Shown: positions 45,815 to 57,050, counted from the stretch's first letter. The stretch is 64,000 bases of DNA from Lunularia cruciata (GCA_948567375.1 OX419761.1:29080501-29144500), one strand, 5' to 3'. Made by a program: numbers and translations. The notes: a model not told the origin generated them from the sequence alone.

Positions 45815-46942
45815 GATACCACACTCATTGCTTGACAATATCTAGTAGAGGGGATATATCTATTGGAGTTTTTTGGTGGGATTAACACCGGACTAGCTGC
45901 GGTCCTACAGGCGGATATACAAGTACAGAGGTACTTGTATGTGGAGAAAGATGAGACTGCTAGGAAAATCTCTCTATATCATGTGGCACACTTGGCCTAT
46001 TTGTATCCGGAGTTATTACTGATGTCAGCAGTTATGGGTTACCAGAAGGCCCTACCAATAGACATTTCCTTACTGGGAGTGCATGATCTAGAGCAACATG
46101 GGCCTATTCATTTGGTGATTTTGGGATGGCCATGTCATGGACATACACGTGTTGGCCAAGGTTTGGGTCTTTAGGCTCCTCATTCTGGTGTTTTTTGGGA
46201 GATGTTACAGATACTACAACATCTCTAGGTTCATTAGTCCATTTCTATAGCTTACCTTTTAGAGAATGTTCCTTTGATAGATGATTCTTGCACTAGAGTG
46301 ATGGTGAGTACACATCAAGTCCATTCTTGGATGGGACCTGCTATATTGTTAGATGCAGCCAGAGTGGGATCATGAGCTCATTGTCTTTGTCTTTGGTGGA
46401 TGAAACTCTTAACCAAAGAGGTTTTACGACGTGCATATGATGGGATTCAGTGACTAGGCCACATCCTTGTTGATGATATCTTGGATGTGGGGCATCAATC
46501 TTAGACGGTAGTAGTGGCTGATAGGTCACCTATGGTATTGGTGAACCTAGTTGGACAGCCTAGAACCGCTTTCCCTACACTAATGAGTTTCCTAAGCTCT
46601 CATGCTCTTTGAGAGCGAGGACTTGGACTTGTTTGGGACTCATAGTTACAATAGTTGGTGGAGCCCAATGCCAATGAGAGAGAGCGGTTGATGGGTTATT
46701 TCATTGGTATTACTACTATTCCAGTAGTATTAGAGGCATCCAGGCGTCAAGTGTTAGGTCAGGCTATGGAGCTGAACTATTTGACTTGGATTGTGAGCCT
46801 TGGTTTGGCAGAGCAACATAATATGCACTTGATAGGCATCACCACTTGGACACTTATGAACCTTGTGCCTATTGAGACAATTCAGGCACATGCGGGGACA
46901 ATGGGCCAAGTGGACATGGTATTCTTGGGACACAACCAATAG
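45815..46942 (+). pseudogene. C5-cytosine DNA methyltransferase domain inside the retrotransposon polyprotein
   Basis: Such enzymes transfer a methyl group from S-adenosylmethionine to carbon 5 of cytosine in DNA. Motif I is FFGGINTGL (45869-45895, SAM binding). Motif IV is GWPCHGHTR, with the catalytic Cys codon at 46133-46135 intact and the following Gln changed to His. Motif VI is LENVP (46259-46273). A motif-VIII-like segment, GS-stop-AHCLCLWW, is near 46366-46400. Motifs IX and X are NERERLMGYF (46673-46702) and RRQVLGQAM (46742-46768). The whole domain reads in one frame with protease. The first stop is TAG at 46172, and about nine more follow. At about 330 codons it is a compact catalytic domain with no host-type N-terminal regions such as BAH or chromodomain. 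Host CMT or MET1 is excluded by the fused protease and flanking gag/RNase H. Confidence 0.85.
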
Positions 46943-47245
46943 CTACTAGGGAGAGTGATCTACTTGGAGTCCATCTAGGTGAGCCTGGGCTACTTGGATT
47001 ACACCTTTGGTCCACTTGGGATGCAACTAGAGGACGTGTGGAGCTTGCAGCTAGAGTGGAGGGAGTTTTCACACAGAGTTTGGGACCTCTAGTGGTCGGG
47101 GGCATGACAATATTGCTCCTAAGGGCCCAATGTAGCAGCCAATCAGTACATCTTTCACTCTAGCGATAGTTATAAACGATACTTGGGAGCCAAATCTTGG
47201 ACCTAAGATTATGGGAGAGGAAAGATGGAGAGTTTGGAGGACTTG
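46943..47245 (+). pseudogene. C linker with RT palm deleted
   Basis: Sequence after the methyltransferase is heavily mutated. It passes from a WEPNLGPKI-like segment (about 47185-47215) straight into the RT connection/RNase H region at 47234. No catalytic RT motif (Asp in LDL..GY or x-D-D) occurs anywhere in C in this window, so about 600 bases or more of RT were lost. Confidence 0.6.
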
Positions 47246-47890
47246 GTGTCAAACAAACGAAGGTGGAAGCTATTGCACGTATTCCTTGGCCTACAGATGT
47301 GAGAAAAGTGTGAGCATTCCTTGGGTTGGCAAACTTCTATTGCTGCTATGTTAGAGGATTTAGTGCCATTGCCAAGGTGTTGACAAAGCTGACTAAGCTT
47401 ACACAAGAGTGGTGTTGGGGAGATGAGCAAGAGGGAGCTTTTGTAGAGTGCAAGGAGAAGTTGACATCTCCTCCTATTTTGAGGAGACCAATCATAGGAT
47501 GACCATTTCAGGTTCATACTGATTGGAGTATGTTGGGGCTTGGAGCGGTGCTCACCCAACATGATGATGAGGGGAAGGAGTTTGTGGTGTCCTATGCTAG
47601 TTGCTCCAACAATTCAATGGAGGTGAAGTATAGTTCATATGAGGGAGAGTGCTTGGTAGCAGTTTGGGCAATAGCATATTTTTGATGTTACCTATTTGGT
47701 AACTCCTTCACTCTCATCACTAATCATCAACCGCTGAAGTGGTTGATGGAGTCCTACAAGCTTTCAAGAAAGCTTGCATGATGGGCTTTGATTTCATAGG
47801 AGTATGATTTCACAATTGTTCACAGACCTAGAGTGGTAAACTGTGATGCAGATGGGTTGAGTAGTAACCAATGTCCCAGCCAACAAGATT
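47246..47890 (+). pseudogene. C RT connection and RNase H
   Basis: Reads VKQTKVEAIARIPWPTDV, FLGLANFYCCYVRGFSAIAK, then RNase H: PFQVHTDWSMLGLGAVLTQ (Asp), YSSYEGECLVAVWAIAYF (Glu), TLITNHQPLKWLMES, where the usual TDH is TNH so the third catalytic Asp is lost, and VVNCDADGLSSN (final Asp). Stops at 47311, 47500 and others. Confidence 0.85.
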
Positions 47891-49087
47891 AGATCAGAGC
47901 ATGTTGGCATGGTGAGACAAATGAGGAGATGATGCTAGGTTGGCATGCATCTGCTTTTGTTTTTATATCTTTTGAGACTTTGGCGGTATCTCTCTCAGCG
48001 TGTATATGTGGATTTATTGAGGTCATAGATCTAGAGAGTGAAGATATTGATACAGTTCAGTGAGATATTCATGATGATGTCTTAATGATGGACTATCTTT
48101 GCACTGATGTTGTGGGTGGCACAGTTGGAGCCAAGGAGAGAGACCATGTTCTACAGCGAGTCTGACTGTTCAGATTGGAAGGGAAACACCTTTTGCATGT
48201 ATGGGAGGATGGTAGAGTGAGAGTATTACCACTTCCATCTCATAGACTACAGTTGTTTTGTCATGCTCATGAGGAGCTAGGACATTTTGGAGTAAAGCGT
48301 ACATATAGCTTACTCCATAGTCATTATTGGTAGCAGTATGTAGACAAGGAACAACAGTTTGTTGCCAGATGTGTGGTTTCTGACCAAGTTAGAGCATCAT
48401 TCAATGCTTCTGTGCCATAGTTACACCCATTACCTATCATGGGATTGGGTTACCGTTGGAGTTTGGACTTTGCTAGACCTTTACCGCTGATTGTGAGACA
48501 TCATTGGTATGTTTTTGTGATGGTGGAGCACTTCTCCAAGTGGATTGAGTTGGTGGCACTTCTTGACAAGTCTAGTGAAGGGACAATGTACTCATTCTTG
48601 GATCAAGTTCTTAGTCATTTTGGTGCACCAACTGAGGTTTTGACTGATCAGGGTATAGAGTTCTTGGGAGAGTTTTAGGTCTTGTGTGACAAGGCTTTGA
48701 TTGATCATCGTACTACATCTCAAGATCACCCTGAGGCAGATGGCTTAGCAAAGAGAGTGGTTCAGATGGTGAAGAGAGGATTGTAGAAGTATGGTTTGCA
48801 AAGAGGCCATTTGGGAGATTAGGATCTCCAATTACCTTGGTTGGCCATGGGCTATCAATTCAGCCGGCAAGCCTCCTTAGCATCCTTCTCTCCTTACTTT
48901 ATATTCTATGGACGAGCTCTAGATTCCCTTGTAGCCATTTGTCAAGATGCTATTGTAGCGTTGGACTTGGATGATCCAGACATATGGATGAGCACATGTT
49001 CTCCATAGGTAGAGATCTTTTAGAGAGTGATATTGATGGCCTTTGAGAACTTGTCAATTGCTCAGCATAGAGATACCTTATGCTATG
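47891..49087 (+). pseudogene. C integrase (left part, cut by D3)
   Basis: The zinc domain is near 48240-48390 (H-A-H-E-E-L-G-H-F-G-V; the second Cys pair is damaged). The core is SLDFARPLPLIVRHHWYVF (first Asp), VEHFSKWIELVALLDKSS, GAPTEVLTDQGIEFLGEF (second Asp), then DHPEADGLAKRVVQMVKRG, where the catalytic Glu position appears to be Lys (GAG to AAG). A TAG lies at 48676. The frame continues across D3 into 57051. Confidence 0.85.
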
Positions 49088-49879
49088 TGTGACAACCCCG
49101 CAAATATCACTTTTGCAATAATTAGGTAAGTAAAGTTTGTTCCCACAATGATGATAGTCAGAATTGGTCAAATATGAAGTCAAATAGTAACAAGTAGTTC
49201 TTCATGGTTGTGTCTTTAGTCTCTTAGGTAGCAACTTCACCCAGAAGAGAGTAACAATCACTGATTTGCAGTCTTGTCACACACAAAAAAAGTCACACTT
49301 AATCACAACTCCATCAAATCTTTCCAAAAAATCTTGATTGTGATGATTCAATCTCTCCTAAAAATGGCACTTTGTTGCAAAAAAACTTTGCCTTAGAATT
49401 GTGTTCCACCCCTCTACTAAAGGCACAACTTCCTTGATTAAAATTGCTTCACATCAACACTATGTTGCACTTACAATTGTAGAATACTACCAACACTACA
49501 ATTCCTCTCAGATCTATCAAGGCATTACTCCAATTGCACTTCACTCAAAATCAAATACCAAGGCTGCAGAATCCAACATCCAACAAACACATTGATTTGC
49601 ACTTCAAAATTCTCCAAACACTCACAAACATAAACACAATGTTGATACTTGAAATCAAGCTCAAGCAACAAGCATTGCTTCACAACACTTTGCTTTATCT
49701 ATTCCCATAAATAATGAGCACTAAACAACATAACACTGCAAATGCCACCTTTAAATAGGCAAAGCTCTTCAACAATTAACTAACTTCCTAAACTGCTTAC
49801 TAACAACTTTAATAACCAGCAAATCCAAAATGACAATGCATCTCTTCATATCTGCCTCTTCAAATCTAAAAACTATTAC

Positions 49880-51263
49880 TACTCTGATCCAATGTCTACT
49901 TCTTCCTTGGCTTCCAAACCCAAAGTAACCTCACATACTACTCTATCCTCGGGTTTCACAACTATTAACTCCTCTACCAATTCTAACACTTCTTCACTCT
50001 GATCTACAAATCCCGTCATGGGCAATCTACACACATCTTCTCTCTACAACCCATCTTTCTCTAATACCTCCAATGGCAACTCCAAAGATATTTGTACTCC
50101 TATCTCTTCTACTTTGCGTTTTGCTCTTACATCCTTCTGAAGTTTATCTATTTCTAACTTAACTAAATCTAATCTAATTGTGACATTGCCTTCCACTTCC
50201 AATATCTTCCTATCTACACAACATCTAAGACTAATCAACAAAGCATTCAAGTCTTTATCTTTCACATTTCTTCTCCTCATCTCTTGCACCAACAATCTTA
50301 ACTCGTGCAATCTCGTTTATTCAATCCTTACACTCGCTTTTGTACTCAACAACGCATTCATCTTCACTACTATCTCCTTCAATGGCTTGAGCCTCATTCT
50401 TCTCTCATGTTTCCAATCCGCTTGCTTGTCTTCCCAATACATTGCTAACTCTACCTCAAATTTGGCCTTCACAGTCTCCTTTTCCTTCTCTTCTACACTG
50501 CCTTCTCTTCCAAATTATGAAGTAACTCCCTCAATCTTTCTTCGTCTCTATGCCTCACTGTTAACTTTCTTTGCCAGAGTTGCTTCTTCTCTTCTACACT
50601 TTGTATCACCTTATTGAGCTCTTGCTCCTTCTTTGCTACCCTTGCCATAACATGGATGATTTCTAATCATAAATCAACAAACTATTGTTTCAAGATTTCA
50701 TACTCAACTATCTATCTTTCCTTGGCTATGACAATTTGCTTTATTATTCTCTCTCTAATCCCCACTTCTCTCTTCAGATTCTCAATCACTTGATTTTGTA
50801 CTATTGCATCTACTTGTAGTAATCCCTTTTGCTCCTCTCATTGGGTCATACTCTCCTTCAACTCCAAGTTCTCTTCTTTTAACCGCACCAACACTTGCAA
50901 CACAATCTTTACGTCCGGATACACTGACTGCATCTCTTTCTTCTTTGCCTCCAACTTCATCAACAATGTGCAAACAATCTCCCGCACATACTCCACTCCT
51001 CCCGTCTGGTTCCTTTTGCTTGCAGGCTCTTCTCCTTCTTTCCTTCTTCTTCCCCTAACACTCTTCTCCTTAGCCAAAGTTGCCTGATTGGAATGGATTC
51101 CTTGCTCCCCAAACTTTCAATTTCCATTTCTCTTCTTTGACTTGGCCTTGCTTCATACGTCACATTTCTTCTGGATCAGATTCCTCTCTAAATGATAACC
51201 TTCTTCTCCTCTTTCTTTGGAACTTCTTCTTCTTTCTTTTGGTTATCTTTGTCTACGATCTCT
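49880..51263 (-). pseudogene. D3 ORF, C-terminal coiled-coil half
   Basis: Lower half of the D protein after A2. Open stretches are 50838-51077 (GGVEYVREIVCTLLMKLEAK, like D1 and D2) and 50044-50310 (RKILEVEGNVTIRLDLVKLE). The order and spacing match D2 32000-33060. Many frameshifts. Confidence 0.55.
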
Positions 51264-51268
51264 AGCTT

Positions 51269-51668
51269 TGTAAAAGATTGAATCCAAGGAGAGAAATAGG
51301 AGAATGGAAACTCACATTGGGACACTCAAATTAGAGAAAAATCTGAATTCCTAGCATGAGCTTTGGCTTCGGTATTTATAGGTAGCATACAAGGCCCTTG
51401 AGAAGCTTCTCAAAAAGCTTCCTCAAGCCGTTTTCTTAGAGTGCAAGCCAAGTTAACTAGGAAGCTTCCTTCTAGAAGCCGTCTACTTGGCGTGCAAGCT
51501 AAGCTAGTTGGAAGCTTCTAGAAGCTACTTACTTGAGGTGCAAGCTAAGCTAGCCGGGAAGCTTCCCAAGAAGCTTCCTAGATACTTTTGGAATATTCAA
51601 GGCTAATTTGTCTTATGTGCTACTTTGCAAGCCCGACTAACTTTGTTGCTAAACTCCATATTGTAACA
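51269..51668 (-). repeat. A2 3' LTR
   Basis: 400 bases, with TATA at 51373-51380 and aagcttc palindromes at 51395-51585. Confidence 0.92.
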
Positions 51669-52225
51669 TATTCCCCCGCCGCTAGTTGGTGACGTCCTCA
51701 TTGCCAATGAAGCTTCAAATTCCTAGATGGCCATTTGTGCATTCAGGAGGTGAAAAAGAGGTTCCTATGTGGCATCATGAAGGGATACCCTTTCCAAATG
51801 ACCTTGTACTCTGTATGTTGGCAATGGCATCGTTGAATATAGCAACATGCGAGGATACGATCAGCTTTGTACTCCTCATGATCATTGATAGGGACAGAAG
51901 AGGGGGAGGTTGGACTTGAGAGGAAAAGGAAAGGGGTTAGGAACATAGGGTTTCAACTTGGAAACATGAAAGATAGGATGGATAAGCATGTGACAAGGCA
52001 AGGCAAGTCAATAAGCAATAGGAGAGACAATTTGGGTGATATCAAAGGGTCCTATCCAATTAGGGGCAAGTTTCCAAACTTAGGTATCAATTGGGAGAAG
52101 GAGGTTACTAGAGGATAGCATGAATTTATCACCAATTCAAAGGTGAGATCACAACGATGGTGGTTTGTATATTGTTTTTGGTGGTTTTGAGCAACAAGGA
52201 GGTGAGACTTGGCTTGTTGGAAAGA
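51669..52225 (-). pseudogene. A2 integrase tail and chromodomain
   Basis: The integrase C-terminal tail is readable near 51940-52120. The chromodomain at 51743-51946 reads EEYKADRILACCYIQ and TEYKVIWKGYPF, then a frameshift. The purine-rich tract ggcgggggaata (51669-51680) precedes the 3' LTR. Confidence 0.75.
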
Positions 52226-52989
52226 TTAGGATATAGTGGTCAAGAATGTGGAAGTATGAGGAACCTGAGATGGAGGGGGAGCAAGAAGAGAATCTGGAAC
52301 AAGCGGATCTTGGCCAAAATTGAGAAAGAAAGGAGAACCAAGAGAATTGGCCAATCCATTGAATGCCCCTACTTTTGTAGCATCCTTTGGGGTAGGCCAA
52401 TCAGTAATGGCCTTGATCTTCTCTTCTTCCATCTTGATCCCCTCGGATGAGATCTTATGACCCAAGAAGGTAACCTCCTTCTGCCAAAATGCACACTTTA
52501 CTTCTTGTAGTAAAATTTCCATTGTCGTAGTCGTCTTAGGACTTCTCGCACATGATTCACATGTTCTACCTCTGTCTTACTATAAATTAAAATATCATCC
52601 AAGAACACCACCATGGACCAATCCAATAGTCCATCCAGCACCCGATGCATATGATCCATGAAGATTGCATGAGCATTAGTGAGTCCAAAAGGTAGAACTC
52701 TCCACTCAAAATGCCCATACCTTGTACGAAAGGCAGTCTTTTGCACATCTTCTCTCTCAATGGGAATTTACCAATAGCAGCTACAAAGATCCAACTTGGA
52801 AAAGTAGCGTGCCCCACTTAGTTGATCAAGCAAGTAATTGATCTGAGGCAAGGGATATGCATTCTTCACGGTTTGCTTATTGAGCCCAGGATAATCAATA
52901 CAAAAATGAAGTCCTCCATCCTTCTTTGGAACAAATAGTACCGGTGCTCCCCAAGGAGAGGTATTATGTTGTATGAAGTCCTCCAACAA
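52226..52989 (-). pseudogene. A2 RT fused to the end of integrase
   Basis: RT motifs: [51 protein letters not shown] and MVVFLDDILIYSKTE with the Asp pair intact. After KIKAITDWPTPKDATKV the frame passes to NSLGSPFFLNFGQDPLVPD, a segment that in A3 lies near the end of the integrase core. RNase H and integrase catalytic residues are therefore missing. Confidence 0.88.
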
Positions 52990-53004
52990 CTTTGTAAGTG
53001 AAGT

Positions 53005-53430
53005 TCACAACTCCTCCAACTCCTTTGGTGAGAGCCGATAGATCGGTCTACTCACTGGAGTACTCCCTGGCAATAACTCAATCTTGAAGGGCATACCTTG
53101 ATTGGAGGGTAATCCCTTTGGCAGATCATCCGGAAAAATGTCCGCAAAATCCTTAACTATCCAATCAACCATTGATTGATGAGGCTCTTGGCCCTCCATA
53201 GATTGTTCTTGTGTAATCGGCTTGATCCACACCGTGAATACAAACTTATCTTCTTCGAAAGCTTGCTCTATGGTTGCTTTACTAACAAACTTCCCTTCTA
53301 GGGACTCATCTCTCTTCCAAGCTTGCTCCATGGTTGCCTTCTTGGCAAACTTCCCATCTTGGGACTCCACTTCCTTCAAGGTTTGCTCTATGGCTACCTT
53401 CTTGACAAACTTCCCATCTTCGGACTGACT
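53005..53430 (-). pseudogene. A2 protease-RT linker and RT start
   Basis: Three 22-codon repeats (FVKKVAIEQTLKEVESQDGK-like) at 53240-53430, then PITQEQSMEGQEPHQSMVDW, FADIFPDDLPKGLPSN and the RT start [19 protein letters not shown]. The open frame 53005-53568 covers it entirely. Confidence 0.8.
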
Positions 53431-53900
53431 ATTCTTAGGTGTCTTACTCAGAGGTACCAGAAACCTAACGGAAATTCCTACCTTGGTGTTGTACTTGAAA
53501 TTGGCATCAGATCCAATCAAATTGAACCTTATGATGTTCAAGCCAAGGTAGAACCAGAATGATATCATAGTGTAGAGGTGCCACTATAAACCTCATACAT
53601 TCCAAATACTCCTTCCCAATCTTGAAGGCAATTGGATGCGAGGTGCGGAATGCAAAACCCTTTCTACCATCCGCCATCATCAAACTACTTCCAATCACTG
53701 GCTTAATAGGAATACCCAATTCTTTTGCAACTTGCATAGACATGCAATTCTCTAAACTTCCAGAATCAACCAAAATCCTACAACCCTGATTAGATATCAT
53801 ACCTTGCAAGTGAAGCAAACTTGCATAGGTTGAGCCTTCAATACCATTGGAATTAATCAAGCTCCCAATAGGTGGCTTGAAATCTCCTACTGGGATTCCT
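53430..53900 (-). pseudogene. A2 protease
   Basis: Open through the whole domain in the -1 frame: RILVDSGSLENCMSMQVAK with the active site intact, SLMMADGRKGFAFRTSHP, and DIILVLPWLE, where A3 has ILGLPWL. It is followed by linker repeats. Confidence 0.85.
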
Positions 53901-54790
53901 TTTTTCCCTGACCATTCCGCTCCATGACCTCCACTTGGGCAACTTGTTGAGGTTGTCCATTCTTGAGTGGACATTCAACAATGCAATGCTCCAATTGGCG
54001 ACAATAAAAACAACCATCATTTTGTCGCAATTTGTCTCTATCTGCTATGCCAAGTGGTCTTTGTTGAATGGCATCAATCTCCATGGGTGTTGGCTCCTCC
54101 ACTTGTGTGTAGTGTATTGGTAGGCTTTGTGGAGGTCGAGGTCGAGGTCGAGACCAAGTTGTTGCCACCAAGGAATCAAAACATTTGGCCAACCGCATGG
54201 CTTCCTCCAAGTGTTGTGGCTCTTGCATGGTTGCATGCTTTCAAGCCCCTCACAAATTGATCCAAAGCTTCACCTTCCAATATATCTGAAATTTGCATGA
54301 TGGTATTTTGGAACTGCATGATGTAACTTCTTACAAAACCAATCTGTTTCAACTCTGCCAACTATCCCGTGCAGCTAGTGTGGCATTTATAGCTTGGAAC
54401 CGACTAATTATTGTGCTCTTGAATTCTGCCCATGTCAAGATTGGTGCAACAATTTTTTGTTCCACTTGCTCCACTTGGAATCTCCACCGTAGCTTTGCTA
54501 CTCCATCCAATTAGCTAGAAGCCAAGAGAATCTATTTTTGCTCATCTTGTAGATTGGTAGCTTCAAAATAACATTCATAATCAAACACAAAATTCTCCAC
54601 TGCACCTGAAAGATTCTTGCCTTCAAATACCTTGGGTTTAGAGAATCTGATTCGATCTTCTCCTTCTTGAATTGGTACTCTCTCCACCTGCTCTTGTCGT
54701 CAAAGATCTCGTTCATCCAACAATTGAGTAAGGTGCTCGATTTGTTGCTACGTAGCAAGGATAACATCAGATATTGCCGCCATGGTTGCT
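53887..54790 (-). pseudogene. A2 gag with frameshift site
   Basis: Gag core in pieces (54176-54767). A CCHC knuckle, CFYCRQLEHCIVEC, lies in the open frame 53887-54228; the residue before H is E instead of G. The frame ends at TAG 53887-53889. The slippery sequence G GGA AAA / A AAA AAG is at 53899-53908, with protease in the -1 frame. Confidence 0.8.
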
Positions 54791-55054
54791 ACTCTACCAC
54801 ACCACTCCCAATCTATCTAATTTATTAACACATAGAAACAACACGTCCATTGTTCTCCATAAGTTACAACCGGAAGCACCAAGGGTGCCTCAGATATGGT
54901 GATCATATGTAGAAAATCTTGTCCAAAGTGCAAGGTGATGAATTATGTGAAATGATGCTTGGGTAGTATTTGGACGCAAAATTCCCAATGGTTTGGTGGA
55001 AGTGGATTTGGTGGTCCATAAATTCCATCCATCCCATTCCTGCTCTGATACCAA

Positions 55055-55446
55055 TGTAAAAGATTGAATTTGAGGAGAGAAATAGGAGAATGGAAACTCA
55101 CATTGGGACACTCAAATGAGAGAAAACTCCAAATGCCTAGCATGAGCTTTGGCTTTGGTATTTATAGGTAGCATACAAGGCCCTTGAGAAGCTTCTCAAG
55201 AAGCTTCCTCAAGCCGCTTTCTTGGAGTGCAAGCCAGGTTAACTAGGAAGCTTCCTTCTAGAAACCGCCTACTTGGCGTGCAAGCTAAGCTAGTTTTAGA
55301 AGCTACTTACTTGAGGTGCAAGCTAGGCTAGCCGGGAAGCTTCCCAAGAAGCTTCCTAGATACTTTTGGAATATTCTAGGCTAATTTGTCTTATGTGCTA
55401 CTTCGTGAGCCCAACTAACTTCATCGCTAAACTCCATATTGTTACA
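55055..55446 (-). repeat. A2 5' LTR and primer site
   Basis: 392-base LTR. The minus-strand TATA box tataaata is at 55159-55166, and aagcttc palindromes lie at 55185-55350. The primer site tggtatcagagc is at 55042-55053 (minus strand). Confidence 0.92.
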
Positions 55447-55451
55447 AGCTT

Positions 55452-57045
55452 TCCCTCTTCTTCCTCTAGTATCGGCTGCATTTCCACTCCGTCCTCACTC
55501 TCACTACTTGCTTCACAAATTTGTAATGTGAGTTCAAGTTCTACTTCTATCTCCAAGTCTTCTTACTTGTACTCGACTTCTCCTTCCTATTCTTCTCCCG
55601 ACAACGTGATTACCACCAGGTCCTTCTTTGGGTTCACTTTCCTAGTCTTTCGAGGTCTTGTTGCCGCTACTTCTTCTTCAGGTTGACTCCTCTTCTTTGA
55701 CTTCAAAGCATTCACCACCAATCTCATGCTCTGCTCATCTATGCATTGTACTCGTCATTGCTTTTGATCTAAAGAATGTATTGTTGGTTCTCCGCATTAG
55801 CATCTCTCCTTAAGTTGGGATGGAAATGTGACACCATCTTGTGTCATTCTGCTTCATTGAACAGATTCAATCCCAAATAAAAAAGGCTGCAAATGGCACA
55901 ATGTAGTGTGGAGGTGACTTATCCCTCAAATTCTACACCATTTGTCTCATGCGCTAATGAAAGCACTTTGCCCAATTGATTGGCTCCTCTACAAACACCT
56001 TTTAGAAAAACACTGCTTGATGTTTCATCACATAAGTGGTTTGCTCCGGCTTGAAGACAACCATCATTGCTTTTACGATGCCTCTCCTCACAAGGTCCTT
56101 ATAACTCTCAACCTTATACCCATTCTTTGTGCATTTTGAAGAAAACGCGTCTTGTACTTCTTGGGTTTCTTTAGCTACCTCTCCTCTCCCCAAGAACGTG
56201 GCTCCTTGCTCCTCACTTGCCTCTCTTCTGAGTAATAACCTCCAATCCAACTTTATCCATCAAGCCAGATTTCCTCTCTTACCCTCTGCCTCAAGTCCGT
56301 CTAGACACTTACTCTTAATGATCTCAATCATGAAAGCTAGAAAACTAAGGTTCTAGTTCCATGCCAAAAATGTGATCCAAAGCCTAATCAAGACTTTGAT
56401 TCTTACAATCACATCTAACCTCCAAATTGCATGATTTCTCACTATGAATTTTGAGTTCTTCTTTCCTCCTCCCATCTTACTTTCCTCCACTCTAGGTTGG
56501 TGATTATTCTTCTGCTCAACTCCTGTACTAACTCTCTTGACTTTCTCTCAATGCACAAGCAAGTCTCTTACTACACTCCCTTTTCTCCAATCTCCCTTAG
56601 AAAGACTCCTTAATAGCGATGGGAAATTACTTGTCATCTCTTTGTCTCAATCCCAAATTTTAGAGTGGCACGTCTCCTCAGTCTTTCTTCACTTCAAGCT
56701 TCTACCGAGAAATCACACCTTCTGCATGCTCCTATCAATGTCAATTTTCCCCTGCTCATAGGCCAGCCATTTTTTGTGTGTGGCACCTTCTTAAATTTCC
56801 AACCCCAAAGGAAAGTTATTACATTGTCCTTGCCTTGGGTTGATCACCCCAAAACAAAGTTGTCTTACTTTGGCTTGAATGCTAAATAGGACCAATCCAA
56901 ATACTTTGTCTTCTGACACCAAGTCACTTTACTTTGGGTTACAACCTGAAGACACCATTCTTTGCCTTTTGATGCCATATAGGTACAATACAACTTCATC
57001 TATATACTTCTTCTTCAAAAATAGGAAAAAAATGTGGGTACCACA
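55452..57045 (-). pseudogene. D3 ORF, N-terminal half
   Basis: Upper half of the D protein: YKVESYKDLVRRGIVKAMM and VMKHQAVFF at 56002-56250. The region toward 57045 is the D 5' segment with no ORF. Bases 55452-55700 are the acidic middle part (antisense reads Ser-rich). Confidence 0.5.
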
Positions 57046-57050
57046 CTATA

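Larger units (their letters stand above)
51269..55446 (-). mobile_element. Element A2: internally deleted chromovirus nested in D3
   Basis: LTRs 55055-55446 (5') and 51269-51668 (3'), with a perfect target duplication agctt (51264-51268 and 55447-55451). It is 4.2 kb because RNase H and most of integrase are missing. Compared with A3, the junction near 52345 joins the RT connection to the end of the integrase core with about ten bases of filler. LTRs differ by roughly five bases per hundred by eye, so it is older than A3. Confidence 0.93.
49088..57045 (-). mobile_element. Element D3: unclassified unit nested in C and itself holding A2
   Basis: Left end tgtgacaacc (49088), right end ...gtgggtaccaca (57045). 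The target duplication is ctatg (49083-49087) and ctata (57046-57050). Without A2 it is about 3,775 bases, as in D1 and D2. The ORF on the minus strand is decayed: the HQAVFF block is at 56002-56020, coiled-coil parts at 50838-51077, and the MHELRLLVQEMRRR segment at 50310. A TATA-like box is at 49751-49757. Confidence 0.8.

Noticed and set aside
45815-46942. A host methyltransferase gene (CMT, MET1 or DRM)
   Set aside because: It is in frame with the protease remnant, lacks host N-terminal domains, and lies between gag and RNase H of one element.
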